Assembly: GCF_023065955.2 (NCBI RefSeq)
Contig: NW_026623050.1
Span: forward strand, 19,116,501-19,180,500
Direction: 5' to 3'
Origin: Ursus arctos
Lineage: Eukaryota; Chordata; Mammalia; Carnivora; Ursidae
DNA length: 64,000 bases
Part shown: positions 45,160-57,699 of the stretch, one piece after another
Numbering within the stretch: the first letter of the stretch is position 1
Layout: the number at the start of each line of letters is the position of its first letter
Notes under the pieces: generated by a model
Database searches by the model: none
The model's input: the letters and a program-made list of their open reading frames with translations, nothing else
Told to the model about the DNA's origin: nothing
Translations under genes and position numbers: made by a program

Positions 45160-46640
45160 ATCCCTCCCCACAGACACCGCTACTGTTGACTTTGACCACA
45201 TTGCCTTCCAGGACCTCTGTGGTTAAAGAGTTTCAGGGCTCAGTTCTTGGACTCTTTTTTTTTTTCTACTTACACTTGCTTTTTAAGCATCCCATTCAGT
45301 TCACTGATTTTAAATGCCACGTATATGCTGATGACAGCCTCCTTTATCTCTGACTGTAGACCAAACTCTAGACTGTTAGGATGCTACTGTTATTTGACTA
45401 CTAGAATCTAACTAGAATTTAGTCTAGAATCTGACTCCTTCTCACATATCCCCTGCCGGCCATTCTTGCCCCTACTGTGTGCCTCCAGCATCTCAGCCCT
45501 GGGTTACGACAGTGGCCTCCAAACTGACCTCATTGCTTCTGCCTTCGACCCTTACTAGTAGCCAGGATGAGGCTCTTAATCTTAGAGTATGTCGTGTCAT
45601 CTTCTGCTAAAAACTCTGCAATGGCCCCTTGTTTTACTCTGGGTCAGACCAATATCCCTACAGTGGCCCAATGTCGTCTTTCCCCATTACCTCTCCGAAC
45701 TCTTTCCCTGCTGCTGAGCCCCTCCCTCGCTCTGTTTCAGCCACACTGGGTTCTTCCTCTAGTTCACCTGGGGCACTCCTGCGTCAGGGTATGATTATAG
45801 GCTTGTCTTCTCACACCTTAAGACAAAGTGCATGCAATGAGTTTATTTTAAAAATGATGCCAGGTTCACACCATATGGAAGAGAGGAAATGGGTCAGAGA
45901 TGGGAAGGAAGCCGATAAAGGGCGTGCTACTGCTGTGGTCAAATGGATCCGACCCCTCTGAATAACTTCAGAGCCTCACTGCTTAATGCATGGGCTACGG
46001 AGCGAGGAGCATCGGCACCACCCGGGAGTTTGTTAGAGTGAGAACCTCAGACTCTACTCCAGACCTACTGGGTCGGAATCTGCGTTTGAACGGAGACTCC
46101 AGGTGATTCATATGTCCTAATTGATATCTGAGAAACATGGATCTAGGCACTGATGTAGAACTTGCCTCAGAGTTACCTCACTGAACGGCAGGGAATCTGG
46201 GGGTGTTTGTTCATCAGTTCCTTGGTTGTCATTGGTCAAGTCCTGATTTCAGAGCCATTCGTTTCCAGGTTGTCTCATGTACTGACTGAGCGTGCTGGGG
46301 AGCCTTTGTGCTGGCGGTGCTGCAGCCTGGAATGCTCTTCCTTCAGGTATTCCCTTGGCTAACCCTTCCACCTCCTCTAAGTCTTTGCTCAAATCTTGCT
46401 CTCAGGGAGGCTTTCCTCTATTTAATTTTGTGACCTGCGTGTACCAACCTGGAACCATTTCCCATTGCTCTGTTCTTCCCTTTAAAAAATAATTAAAAAA
46501 AAAATTCAATTGTACCTAACCTTCTAATTCACTGTATAATCCATTTTCTTGCTATGTTCAATGTTTGCCTGCTCTCCTAGAAAATTAGCTTCATCACAGC
46601 AGGGAATTTTGTCTCTTTTGCTTATTTGAATAAATAAATT
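45160..46640 (+). mobile_element. L2 LINE 3' half, interrupted by a MITE
   Basis: Sense L2: AAAAACTCTGCAATGGCCCC (45609-45628), CCATTACCTCTCCGAACTC, then after a gap GCAGCCTGGAATGCTCTTCC (46321-46340), GTCTTTGCTCAAATCTTGCTCTCAGGGAGGC and GAAAATTAGCTTCATCACAGCAGGG near the 3' end. Frames within it, such as 45629-45961, are not genes. Confidence 0.8.
45965..46150 (+). mobile_element. hAT-type MITE nested in L2
   Basis: GGCACCACCCGGGAGTTTGTTAGAG (46014-46038), CTCCAGACCTACTGGGTCGGAATCTGCG and GACTCCAGGTGATTCATATG match the MER20/MER5-type order. It separates two stretches of L2. Confidence 0.75.
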
Positions 46641-47096
46641 TCTGTATTTTTAAATCTAAAGAAGATAACAGTAGACATGCAATTTTACATTCTGCATTTT
46701 GTTGGGCATTGTATCATAAATATTTTTCATATCATGAAAACTCATAATAAATGTCATTTTTATTGGCTGTCAAATATTCCATTGCTTCTATAAATCATTC
46801 TTTTTTTGTTGTTTGTGTTTTTTGTTTTGTTTTTAATTTAAACAGTCTTACAATGTTTGGCATTTTGGTTGTTTCCTATTTTCTTTGGGTGATTATAAAT
46901 AATGCTGTCATGAGCTTCTCTGTGCATAAAGCTGTTTCATTAGAAATATTATTTCTTTAGAATGGATTCTTAGAGGTCTGAATATTGAGACAAAGTCTAA
47001 AAATAATTTTTAAGACTTTTGATAAATACGCACAAAATTTCTTAACCTCTAACCAGCAATGAATGAGTATACATGAACACACCATTTCCATCAACC

Positions 47097-47380
47097 TGAG
47101 GCAGCCTAGCATAGTGGTTAAGAACACGTGTCTGGAGATAAACTGGCTTGACTTGAATGTCAATCATAAGCCAGTTCTCTGACTTACGAGTTGTGTGACT
47201 TTGGACAAGTTACTTAACGTATCCGTGCCTCACTTTCTTCATTTGTTCAGTGGGAATGATGAAACAATATTACTTACCAAACAGGGTTGTTGTGAGGATG
47301 AAATGACTTAGTATAGGCAACACGCTTAGATGAGTAGCTGGTATAGGATAAGCACTATGTAGCATTAGCTACTATTATAT
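47097..47380 (+). repeat. MIR SINE, essentially full length, inside L1M
   Basis: CAGCCTAGCATAGTGGTTAAGAAC start, GAGTTGTGTGACTTTGGACAAGTTACTTAACG (47188-47219), AGGGTTGTTGTGAGGATGAAATG and TAGCATTAGCTACTATTAT end. The best preserved MIR in the window. Confidence 0.92.
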
Positions 47381-47869
47381 CGAGTCCTTTGTAAATTGGG
47401 CAGGTGAATGAAGGGTACTTTGCTTTTATTTGCGTTTTTAAGTTGCATCCTGAAGAAGGCGAAAATTTCTCTTTATATTTGGCATTTATATTTTCTCTTT
47501 TGAGAATTTTATGTCCTTCTACTGTTTTCTTATTGTTTACATAGGAAAGATATTATTCCGTTATATTTGGGGCAAATATTTTCCTAACTAAACGTTTGCT
47601 ATTCGGTTGTTTATGTTTGGCATCTGTAAGTTGTATATGTTATATGGTAATATGTTAATATTTTCCTTTAGCATATCTTCATTTTAAGTGTAGAAGATTT
47701 TCCTTATTCAGAAATCAGAGATGATTGCCTACATTTTAGATTTTATTGGTATCATTATTGGTTTGCTTTTTGATTCTTTTATCTTCCTAAAATGCATTTT
47801 AGTGTTTTTTAGGGGCTAAATTCTAACTTGGCTTTCATTTCCGAATTAGTCTGCTACTTCTGAGGAAAT

Positions 47870-48335
47870 GTGAGTAAGAACAGAGAAGAAATCAGGCTAA
47901 TTCTCTAATTCTGGCACCAGAAGTCGTGGTGACTTGAACTTTCATAGGAAGTCTCTTTTTCAACATGTTCATAAGAGTCCCCCCCATGCTCCCAGGATTT
48001 GCTATGCAAAATCTCCCATGACATTGCTAACCAGCAGGGGGATTAACTCTGACTTTCTCATAGTTGGGAGTTTTAACTTGAGGCCACATTCTGGAAGAGT
48101 CTATGGAACAAACGTTCTCAAACGCACACAAGACATCTGGCTTCATATGAATTATTTGATGCCATCAGTCAAAGGGGTCTGTTGCTGGGCACAATTCTGG
48201 GTAATGGAATGTTTCTAGCACTTCGTCCCTATTGAACCTTGTCTCTCCAGGAAGAGTAGTGCTGTCACTGGTGAAAGGGGTTATTTGGTCATTGATAAAT
48301 CGTGAACTTATCATTGAAAATGCAAGTCTGTAGGT
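47870..48335. other. Unidentified block inside the L1M fragment
   Basis: Interrupts L1M text. It contains GTTTTAACTTGAGGCCACATTCTGG and CAAAGGGGTCTGTTGCTGGGC and a 94-codon frame at 47934-48218, with no family resemblance. Probably an old inserted element I cannot name. Confidence 0.35.
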
Positions 48336-49239
48336 GAAGCCTTAACCATGATTTTTCACCAGTGACATATGAGGATGCCCCTTTTGTCAGAGCCTTGCCA
48401 TCAGGGTGTGCTGTCAAACATAATTTTTGCCAATCCACAGGTATGACTTATTTCATTGTCATTTAATTTGCATTTCAATGTCATTTAAATTTGCATTTCT
48501 CTTATTGTGAATAAACACAAGCATCTTTTTACATATTTAAAACTTATTTGTATGTCTGTTTTTGTAAACTGCCTATTCATAGTTTTTGTCTTTTTTTTTT
48601 TTCCTATTGGCTTTTTCCTTCGATTTTTAAGAGTATTTCTTATGTTGACTTTTAGTTCTTTAGCTGTAATATACGTTGCAAATATTTTCTTTCAGTTTTT
48701 TTACTTTTCTTTATTTTGCTTATTGTGCTTTTTTTAATGTCAGGATTTCATACTTATTCACATTTATCAATCTTTTATTGCATCTGGATTTCAATCATGG
48801 TTAGAAAAGTTTTCCTCATACCCAGGTTCTAAAGCAATAGACTCATGTTTTCTTCTGGTAGTTTTAAGATTTCATGCATTTCATTTATATTTTGGGTCCA
48901 TTTAGTGTTTATTCTGGTGTGTGGTATAAAGAAGTGATCCAGTTTCATCATTTTTCAAATCACTATTCAGTGTCCCAATACTAATTATTTAAGAGTGTGT
49001 ATGTATTTTTTACTTAATGGATTGAGTTGACATCTTTATAGTATACCATACTAAATTTTTATATGTATTGGGACTCCCCCCACATTCGGTTTCATCTATG
49101 GGCTGTATCCCAGTCTGTTAACTGTAGAGGCTTTGGTTTATATCTCAGTATTTGGAAAGGTTTGTTGCTGACCAGGTAGCTGTGTACTCCATGATTTAAC
49201 TTTTGCTGGCTTTCTATTCTATTTCTTTCTTTTTTTTTT

Positions 49240-49460
49240 TTCTGTTAGAACTTTAAAACCAGCTTATTGGTTGATCAACAACAGATACTGAGAGATGATA
49301 AACGACATGTTAACGGTGGTATGATGTACTATCCAAAAAGAAGGGATGCTTTTCTGTTTGTTAAGGTCTATCTTAAATTTTGACATTTAACTACTTACAT
49401 GCTAAATTCACTTTATGAGTCATTTCCTTTCTTGGATTGTAAAGGTTATGTTCTATCACC
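49240..49460. other. UNC13C intron, unassigned
   Basis: Nothing recognised between the L1M fragment and the CCTT repeat. Confidence 0.4.
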
Positions 49461-49462
49461 AC

Positions 49463-49528
49463 TTCCTTCCTTCCTTCCTTCCTTCCTTCCTTCCTTCCTT
49501 CCTTCCTTCCTTCTTCTCTCTCTCTCTT
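49463..49528. repeat. (TTCC)n then (TC)n microsatellite
   Basis: About 12 TTCC units followed by TTCTTCTCTCTCTCTC. Likely length-variable. Confidence 0.95.
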
Positions 49529-49799
49529 TGCTTTCACTTACCATCTAGGACACTGTCTTCCATATAATTGCTTATTCAATGTTATAGTTATCCAGTGATA
49601 GAGATAGGATGCTTAGTGAAGTGGTTACTGACTAAATAAAAGGATACAAAAATGAAATTTGGGAATCCAGTTGACTCTTAAAACTCTCTCATCCTTAAGC
49701 TGGACTGTGTTTTAGAAATTTCTGACTGATTGGTACAAAAATGCAAATAGGAACCCCACAGGAACATTTAACTTTAATGTCACATTCTTTATAAAGCTT

Positions 49800-50025
49800 T
49801 CAGAAACATGTGCTTTCTTGTCCACCTATGAGTTGATGGCTCCCTTCTTCGCATCTCCACTTCCCTTATAGATACTTCCCTCAGAGTACCCACCCACTCT
49901 TTTACTCTTGTCAATCACTCCCTCTTAAACTGTAAGCTCCTGGATGCCAATGACCATGACAGATTTGTCTCTGTATTTTCCTATCACAATGCTTCTCTTA
50001 GGACTGGACCCGTTACATATTTAAT
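49800..50025 (+). mobile_element. L2 LINE 3' end
   Basis: CTGTAAGCTCCTGGATGCCAATGACCATGACAG (49930-49962), then CTCTGTATTTTCCTATCACAATGC, the L2 3'-terminal order. Confidence 0.7.
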
Positions 50026-51470
50026 TGTGCAATTTGGTGCAGAGTTTTATGGATAGATTTAAACATTATGAATCTAAGGCTTTGTATTTTAAAAGTCGTT
50101 ACACTTTTGCAGAATCAAGAAGCTAAGTCATTAAACTGGATGTTCAGTATCGATCCATTCATTCTTTTTAATTTAAATATGGATGCATGATCCAGATTTG
50201 ACAGATTTTCTTCCTTATTAACTTTCCATTTACTCTGCCAGTTTTACAGTGTTATAAGTAAACTATTTTCAATCATAAAGTCATATCACAATTTCAATTA
50301 TTTATTTCAGATATGTATTTTCCTTTTATATGGTGCCAAGTAGATGAGAGTCCAAATGAGATTTTCATGAAGATATTTATTTTTTGGTTTTTATTTTATC
50401 TTGTGGCTCTTGATGAATGGTAGGCATAAACTCAATTAACTTTTGCACAGTTCACTTTTATTTTCCTTTAATGCTCATGATGTCTGCTGCCCAGTGATTT
50501 GGATCAACTATTGCAACATCGGAACCAACTGGCCTGTACTGTTTGATGAAAATCACTGGGTTGTTTTATTTATTTTCTTGTTTTATAATTACAGTCTACA
50601 GATAAACAGGAATTATTTTAGGGGTAGAACTTGGTTTTGCTACATGCTACATTACAAGAATCACTCTCCTTACAAAGGCAAATTAACTTGATTAAATTCA
50701 TTAAAAGAGAATACCATCTCATTAATTTATTTAACAAAATAGTCATGCCTTGCTTCTAAGTTGGTGAGAACACATCATTGGTAGTGTGTGAACAAAAGAC
50801 AAATGGCAAAATCACATTTCTGTATATTTGGCTTTTCTTGAATACTAAATTAGCTTCTTAGGAATTGGTCCTTACCAACCTGATTATTATGTTTTGTCCT
50901 TTTTATTCTGTCATTTCTCTAGCAAAGTTATACCAAACTAAACATTCAGTTATAGTTTGGTAAATGTTTACTTTGGGGAAATAAATTTCTTAAGATTTTA
51001 TTTTTCGTGTGTACTTCTTTTGATATGTACTGCTACAAAACACACAAGAACTATTGTTGTATTGATGACAGAGATTTATTTGGTGCTTCGAGCTGATCAG
51101 CTGAGGTGTTTTAGTCTGTAACCATGTCTAGACAACATGCAAATGGAGGTATTTGATTTTTTTTTTCTTACTCTCAGGAAACATTTGGAAAGTGCTAAGC
51201 ATACTTCTCTGAGTTAATTGTTTTATAGAATTAATTTTCAAGGCTGTTAGGACATCTTTGTATTAGGTGGTATCTGATTTTTCAGGATGAACTTATTCCT
51301 ATATACATTTTATAGGGAAACATTGATAGAGTCAATCAAATAACAGGATGGAACAGAATTAAGGTGACACCAACAGAAACTGAAAGGATATGAAACTGAA
51401 ATATTTTCTTTGCTTCCAGTAAGTACAATGTATAACTGACACCAAGGAATTTTAGGACAACTAAATGAGG
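50025..51470. other. UNC13C intron, unassigned
   Basis: About 1.4 kb without a nameable repeat or gene. The frame 50443-50691 (82 codons) shows no family match and no splice context I trust. Confidence 0.4.
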
Positions 51471-51925
51471 GAAGAGGTGAAATCTACAGAATAACTGTAG
51501 GAGAGCTGTGGGTGCTCTCCTTCTTCCACAGGACAACTTCCATCAGCTTCTGTACAATGTCTTTGGTTGAAGGAGCATATGTGGTCCATCTGAGGACAAG
51601 CTAGAAATATGAAGGTGTTTGCTTCTTGGGAGCAGCCCTTCACGAACGACTAGAGGGAGTTGGCAAATACGTCCCCCAACGTCTGTGCGCTGTGGTGGGA
51701 CAACTCTGAGGTGTGCTCCAGACCATTGCCTGGAGCTCCCAGCAGGGATGAAGCCCAGTTCCCTTTGGGGCAAGCTTTCCCATGTTGGCTTTTTTCCTTT
51801 CCCTTTCTCACCTTCCCAGCCCTCCCTTTCCTTATTTTGGGACTGCCTCCCAAATAAAATGCTGGCACTTACAGCCTGCTTCACGGTCTGATTTTGAGAG
51901 AACTCAATCTAAAATGGTGACTGAT
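51470..51925 (+). mobile_element. Solitary LTR-like block
   Basis: The 3' part reads GACTGCCTCCCAAATAAAATGC (51841-51862), a canonical AATAAA, then GCCTGCTTCACGGTCTGATTTTGAGAGAACTCAATCTAA. This is how ERV-L/MaLR LTRs end. Several overlapping frames on both strands (51543-51891) are by-products of its GC-rich text. The left boundary is uncertain. Confidence 0.45.
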
Positions 51926-52539
51926 GATTCTGTTCCCTCAGAATCCAGGTTGCTGGAAGAAAAATAATACTCTACAAAGTACACTTAGGTTGTATAAACA
52001 GAGAAAACACTTTCTTTTTGCTCTAAGAACCTTGCTTACTTTTACCCTAGACAAGAGATATTTTTTTCCCACTAATTGGACCACTGCCTAATTTCCCTTC
52101 ATGCCAGATCTCTCTCTGATAAAGCTGGGTTGAAGCACAAAGACCAGACCAAGGGCCTCAGGGGAAGTATACAGTCCTCTGCGTCCAAGTCCAGATCTTG
52201 CAGTCTTACCTCCCTTATTAGCAGAATGATACAGAAAGCCCCTTAAGCATGCATAAATGGGAAACAATAAGGGGAGCAAGATAGTGAAGAAAGGAGTGTA
52301 TGAGTGCCCCAACATGGGGGCAAGAGAATGTAAAAGAATTTCATTCCACAAAATTTTTCATGCACAATGGCCTTGCTCAGCATGAATACAGCCCAAGTAT
52401 GGTTCTAGAATGCCTTGGAGGAAGGAAGAATCAAGAAGGAAGTTAGAAGGGAGTGAGAAGTGAATGAGGAAGAGACCTTCTCATTATTCCCTCCTACCAC
52501 AGTTGTCAGTGAAATCAGGGGCATGGACATGTGTAAATT

Positions 52540-52540
<1 letters not shown>
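51925..52540. other. UNC13C intron, unassigned
   Basis: Nothing recognised. Confidence 0.4.

Positions 52541-52542
<2 letters not shown>

Positions 52543-52588
<46 letters not shown>
52543..52588. repeat. (CA)n microsatellite, about 23 units
   Basis: Uninterrupted CA run of 46 bases, the longest dinucleotide tract in the window. Confidence 0.97.
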
Positions 52589-52589
<1 letters not shown>

Positions 52590-52590
<1 letters not shown>

Positions 52591-52924
52591 CTAAGAATTT
52601 AGCTCACATTTGTTTTATAGTAACTTGATTCTTAGTTTATGTCAAGATGGGGAATGACTCAAAATGACTCCATACACCTTTTAACAGTTTCCATTCTTTT
52701 GCTACTCTCCTAACAACTTAGAGGTCACACGTTTCCTAAAATGATATGGTTCTTCACTCTTGGCCCTCAACTGCATTTGCTTTCTACTTTCCCTGAAACT
52801 CAAACTGCAGAGAAAGCAAAATGCCACTATTTCAAATGATTTGTGCTCTTTCACACCTTTATGTTGTTGAATATGCCCTTCCTCCTTTTGGACTGTTCTT
52901 TCCCTTCCATGTGGAAGGGAAGTT
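52590..52924. other. UNC13C intron, unassigned
   Basis: Nothing recognised. Confidence 0.4.
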
Positions 52925-53130
52925 TGGTAAAAGGTGGTGGTTCTTAACATGTTGTCCTTGGACCACCAGCATTAGGAGGGAGCCTGTTAGAAATGCAAAA
53001 TTTTGTCCCCACCCAAACATACTGATTTAGAGATTCTGGCAATCTGTGTTTTTTGTTTTGTTTTGTTTTCCATCTGTGTTTTAACAAGAACTTCAGGTGA
53101 TTCTGATCCACCATAAAATTAGAGAACTAC
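52925..53130 (+). mobile_element. hAT-type MITE (MER20/MER5-like) with a TTTTG insertion
   Basis: GTGGTTCTTAACATGTTGTCCTTGGACCACCAGCATTAGG (52938-52977), TGTTAGAAATGCAAAATTTTG, GGCAATCTGTGTTTT, then a TTTTG run, then a repeat of TCTGTGTTTTAACAAGAACTTCAGGTGATTCTGAT. The CTGTGTTTT segment is duplicated around the TTTTG run. Confidence 0.85.
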
Positions 53131-53307
53131 TTTTATAACTACTAACAACTACAAATATTGGGAACTGAGACAAGGAGGTCCTGATGTAGTTTGGTATAAG
53201 GTTAGACATCCCAATTGTTTTACCCCAACCTCCTTAAAAGCGACAAAATTAAAATTAGGAAAGCTCACTGGTCTTGATTCAGGAAGTTGGTAAGAGGGAG
53301 AGAAGGA

Positions 53308-53309
<2 letters not shown>

Positions 53310-53344
<35 letters not shown>
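53310..53344. repeat. (CA)n microsatellite, about 17 units
   Basis: Uninterrupted CA run of 35 bases. Confidence 0.97.
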
Positions 53345-53345
<1 letters not shown>

Positions 53346-56300
53346 TTATTCCTATCAGGGATAGGCATGAGGAATTGTGGTGGGGATGGATTAAGAGAAA
53401 ATCTGCAGTTTTTAGTTTTCCCCTTCCTGAAAAAGAGAGGATGCCTTCCTATCCCAAAATATCTCCTCCACAGTGACTGAAATTTCACCAATTAGAGTTA
53501 ATAAGAAAACATTCCTGAGTAGGTTAAAGAGTATATGGGGAAATGATTAGTCATAAACTTAATGTGAATTAGCTTAATTAGCTTTCATTCTAACCTGGCT
53601 GAGATGCCTAAAGAAAATGAGAGTTTTGATTTAGGGGAAACGTAATTTCAAAAGAAGACAAACATGAGGATGAGTAGGAGGTATGGGCCTTCATAAGGGG
53701 AAGGAAAGGTGATGGGGGAAGGTTTTAAGCAGTTAGAGGTCTTGCTGAATTTGCACAGGGCACCCAGGGGGAGGAGGGAGGTACTGAAGGTATATGCCAA
53801 AGCAGATGCTGTCTGTCTCTCACTTTTATTTTAGATTCCTCTTAGAAGCCATCAGCTGTCAGTCAAGGATAGGTGCTTTATTGTTTGTTCTTTATTGTTT
53901 GTTTTGCTTTTTTAAAACATCCCTACTTATTTTCCCATCACTCGTTTTCATCTTCCTGGATTCAGGAAATAGGAGTGTATGGGAGCAAACTCATATATTT
54001 TTTTCTGGCAGTAGCGTAAATGAAAATAACATCTAACGGGAATCTTTCACAAATGAACTCTAGGTACCTAGTAAATGCTATAAGAATAACTTGACCTTCA
54101 CAAAATGACCACTCTTCATATTAAGTATGTGGAAGAAATTCTATGCTTCTGTTGAGTTCTGCAAACATTTTGTGTGTGTGCATGCAGAAAAATGCTAATG
54201 GGGTCCACTACAGATAACAGGGATACCAAGACATGGAGCATGCTTTCTTTTCTCTGTCATCAAGGAGAAGGGGAAAGGAGTTGCAGACAAATAAGTACTA
54301 CAATCTGAAAATAAGAGATTTTATGGGGAGCAAAGGGCAATAGAAGTTTAATAGAAATTACAATCATTGTTGTCTTCCATGAATTTCTGAGATCCAATCC
54401 AGAGCCAGGTGCAAAAGGAGCTGGATGGAGAGGACCTGATAGCTTTTATGTCTAACTTCTCACCATCTCCCTGCCTCAGTTTCCCTCCTTCCTTTAGATT
54501 CTTAAGATATATGACACTTTTTGGTCTAACTTGGGTGAAATTGCTCTCACAATAGATGCTTAGCTTATAAAGGTAAGGGAAAGAGAATTATTCAGGGATG
54601 CTCTCTCAAGGTCACAGGGCTATTTCATGGTGACACAGAGATCCATGGCTCCACAGTCTTGCCATAATTTCACTTCCGTTATTTCTGCCTATAAGTAGAC
54701 CTACTGGCTTGACATAAATGTGGTCAGTTTGTTGCTAACAAGATTTTAAAGAAATGATCACATCCTTGAAGCTTCAATAAAATGTCCATAGTTCATTTAA
54801 GGAGACCGTGGTGAGACTTCTCCTCCCTTTAGAGTTTAGTGTAAGGGGCTGGCAGGTCAACGCCTCAAATTTCCATTGTGCTCTGCTTAGTTCGGATCAG
54901 CAGAGAATGGATTAGTCTGGAGACTGCATAGTATCATTCAATATGCAGGTGGGAACAGTGAAACACATTCAGTGTGGCTGATTTCCCAAGAGATGATGCT
55001 AGCATGAACCAGAAGCTCATTCAGAGGAATTAAATGGAAATCCTCCAAATACATATTTACTCACATCCTTCCCTTCCCTCTCTTATTTCCTGTGCTTCTT
55101 GTGCCTCTGCACTCAGTCTATCAGCAGGAACCATCCCTAAAAATCTTGTTAGAAGTGGTTAAATAGGAACAGCCAGAGGTACCATTTAATTTACCTTCAG
55201 GAAACAGGCTGTAGCTAAAGAGTCCCCATGTCTCTGGATGTGCTTGCCAGAACCTTAGAGGTTTTGATTTGCCATTGTAGGCCATCACCAGGCTTAAAAG
55301 CTTTCACTGAAGGAAGTCTTATATTTAGTTGTCAAAATTGGCGAGGGGTGCGAATGTTTGAGAAGTGAAATATGTAAATAAATAAATTCATTCTGCAGGG
55401 ATGTCTAGCTGACTAATACCACTCTTATTATAGAAAACAGCCAGGGTTTATGATTCATTCACTCCAATTTCATAGTACCTTTGGAATTCTGAGCTAATAG
55501 TTAGGCCTCCAAGTTAGAGGTGCAAACCACAGTGTCTTTTTCTAAGCTCCGGACTGACTGCAGTGTGCATGTCAATTGGCCTGGCCATGCAGGAGCTCAC
55601 CTTCTAGCCTGGATCAGAGGGCTCAACACCAGGTACAGTCAGCAAAATCCTTAGGGGGCTCTCCTCCCTGTGGGTGGCCTACCTAACAAGGACGCAGCTC
55701 CAAGATATGTTCTCCAGCTCTCCCTAGTCCTCTGCTGTTTCTGCCTTTGATTGTTCAATAGTCTTGGCTTTCCTAGGTTCCCAACACCACTTTCTGTTTT
55801 GCTTTTTCTGCGTTACATGATTTATGCAGCCAAACCTCACTGTTCCCCATATCTTCACTGGTCCCTTTTCGATCTAAGACTGTTTTTCTGTAAGGATGAG
55901 CCATGCTAGGCTGACTCAGAATATCGGACTTGAGTGAGCCCCTTCCTCCATGTCCAGGTAATGCTGGTAAGCTGCTGTAACAAACAGTGCCGACATTTCA
56001 GTGGCTTTATGTAAAGGTTTTTTTCTTGTTCACATGACAGCTCAATACTAATTTGGAGGCTGTCTTGCAAGTTGGACACAGGTATCTGGGCATTTTCTTT
56101 AGCATTGACCATCTAGGAGTCCTTTGCTTCCAGTTAGCGAGAAAAAGTCAAGGGCTTTTAGGAGAAACTTTTAGGAGCCAATCCATTCATTGGCCAGAGC
56201 TAATCCCAAGGCCCCAAGCTAATTGCAAATGAGACTAGGAAATGTGCTCTTCCTATGTGCCTAGGAAGAGAAAATCAATCAATTTCAACTACTCTCTACC

Positions 56301-57424
56301 ACACCTGTCACTGAATGATATATTGACTTCCAATAAGGGAAGTCATATTAAGTGATTATAATACTAGCCGAAGGGAAAAAAGCAAACATAGTTTGAAATT
56401 AATTATTTTCTCTTCAATGATTAGTTAACTATACCCACAAATTTTACGATTTGCACAAACACCCATGTAAAGTTCTAAAGATCTGAATTTCCTTATCTCT
56501 AATTATAACTTTAATGCTACTTAAATCTGTCTCAACTACATAGAAAAAAAAAAAAGGCCAAAAAACCCCTTAAACCAGTCCAAAAACCCCTTTGGCAATA
56601 GTTTATTCCAGTTTTTTTGGTTAGTATCAATAAAAGGTATTCACAGGTCATCTAATTTAATAAGAAAGTAGTAGATTTATTAAGGTTCTATGTAAGGATT
56701 TCCTATCTCCTGTCACAACGGACAACAGCCTAGTACATAATAGGTACTGGATAAAAATTAATTTCTTTCCCTTCCTCTGATGACTTAATGAATCTGAGTT
56801 AGTCTTTTGTGATCCTTTCCTAGCAGCATTGGGATTTATGTTTGTTTAGAACCAGCTCATCTTGTACCAAGTCTTCAAATATTTTTTCTACACTTGGAAG
56901 TTCCTGTTCAAATGCGGTGTTATCTGCACACTGATTGTGTTAAGTAGCCACAGAGAGAGGTGCTGCGGGCCAAGGATCTCATTCAGCTTCCTGACTTCAC
57001 ACCCACAGCCCTCAGCAGAAACAGAGGCCCACTGTACTAGATTTGAGATTCTGAAGGGATATCACTCTCTATACCTTCATTTCCAGGAAGTTAATGACCA
57101 AATCAACAGGTCATTTCTTTCCTCTGATAAGTGGAAACTAGAACTGAGGCCAATGGGGGAGTATTTGAACACTCAAAATTAAGAAATGGGAAAAGAAGCC
57201 CTAGACCTGTTAGGGTCAGAACATCCGATACTGTCCAGCACAGTATTCCAGAAGGAGAGCCTCTCCCACAGAAATATCTGTATTTAATCTCTGGAATCTA
57301 TGCATTAATTTTGAAGAGGAATATAGAACTTTGCATTCAGTTATTTTAAATCTGGGAAGAATAGATTTTGCTATGCTAATTCAAGGTGTTACCATACTCA
57401 CTCCATTTAATGCTTGCTCATTTT
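53345..57424. other. UNC13C intron, long unassigned stretch
   Basis: About 4 kb with no gene and no clearly nameable repeat. Faint traces: a possible old element at 55960-56280 (GCTGCTGTAACAAACAGTG), an A-run at 56546-56557, and an L2/MIR-like end at 56727-56765 (AGCCTAGTACATAATAGGTACTGG). No reading frame resembles a known UNC13C exon. Confidence 0.4.
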
Positions 57425-57699
57425 GACAGTATTTTTTTATTACTGGTTTCAGAGATAAAATTTAGTGATTTATCGGTTGCATATAACACCCAGTGCTCAT
57501 TACTTCAAATGCCCCCCTTAATGCCCGTCGCCCAGTTATCCCTTTGCCCCACCCACCTCCCCTCCAGCACCCTTGGTTTGTCTCCTAGAGTTTAGCATCT
57601 CTTATGGTTTGCCTCCCTCTCAATTTTCATCTTATTTTATTTTTCCTTACCTTCCCCTATGTTCATCTGTTTTGCTACTTAAATTCCACATATGAATGA

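Larger units (their letters stand above)
46641..49240 (-). mobile_element. Long L1M fragment, interrupted
   Basis: Complement of an older L1: AATATTCCATTGCTTCTATAAATC and GATTATAAATAATGCTGTCATGAG (46773-46915), L1-like 3' ORF2 text from 47385 to 47870, and again from 48340 (TTTGCATTTCTCTTATTGTG; GGTCCATTTAGTGTTTATTCTGG). A MIR at 47100-47380 and an unidentified block at 47870-48335 break it. No frame survives. Confidence 0.7.

Noticed and set aside
45629..45961. 110-codon frame
   Set aside because: Lies in L2 LINE text and overlaps another frame in the same stretch.
50443..50691. 82-codon frame as a possible missed UNC13C exon
   Set aside because: The peptide matches none of the later UNC13C domains I know, and flanking splice sites are not in phase.
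51543..51891. Several overlapping frames on both strands, up to 113 codons
   Set aside because: By-products of a GC-rich LTR-like block. No one frame looks favoured.
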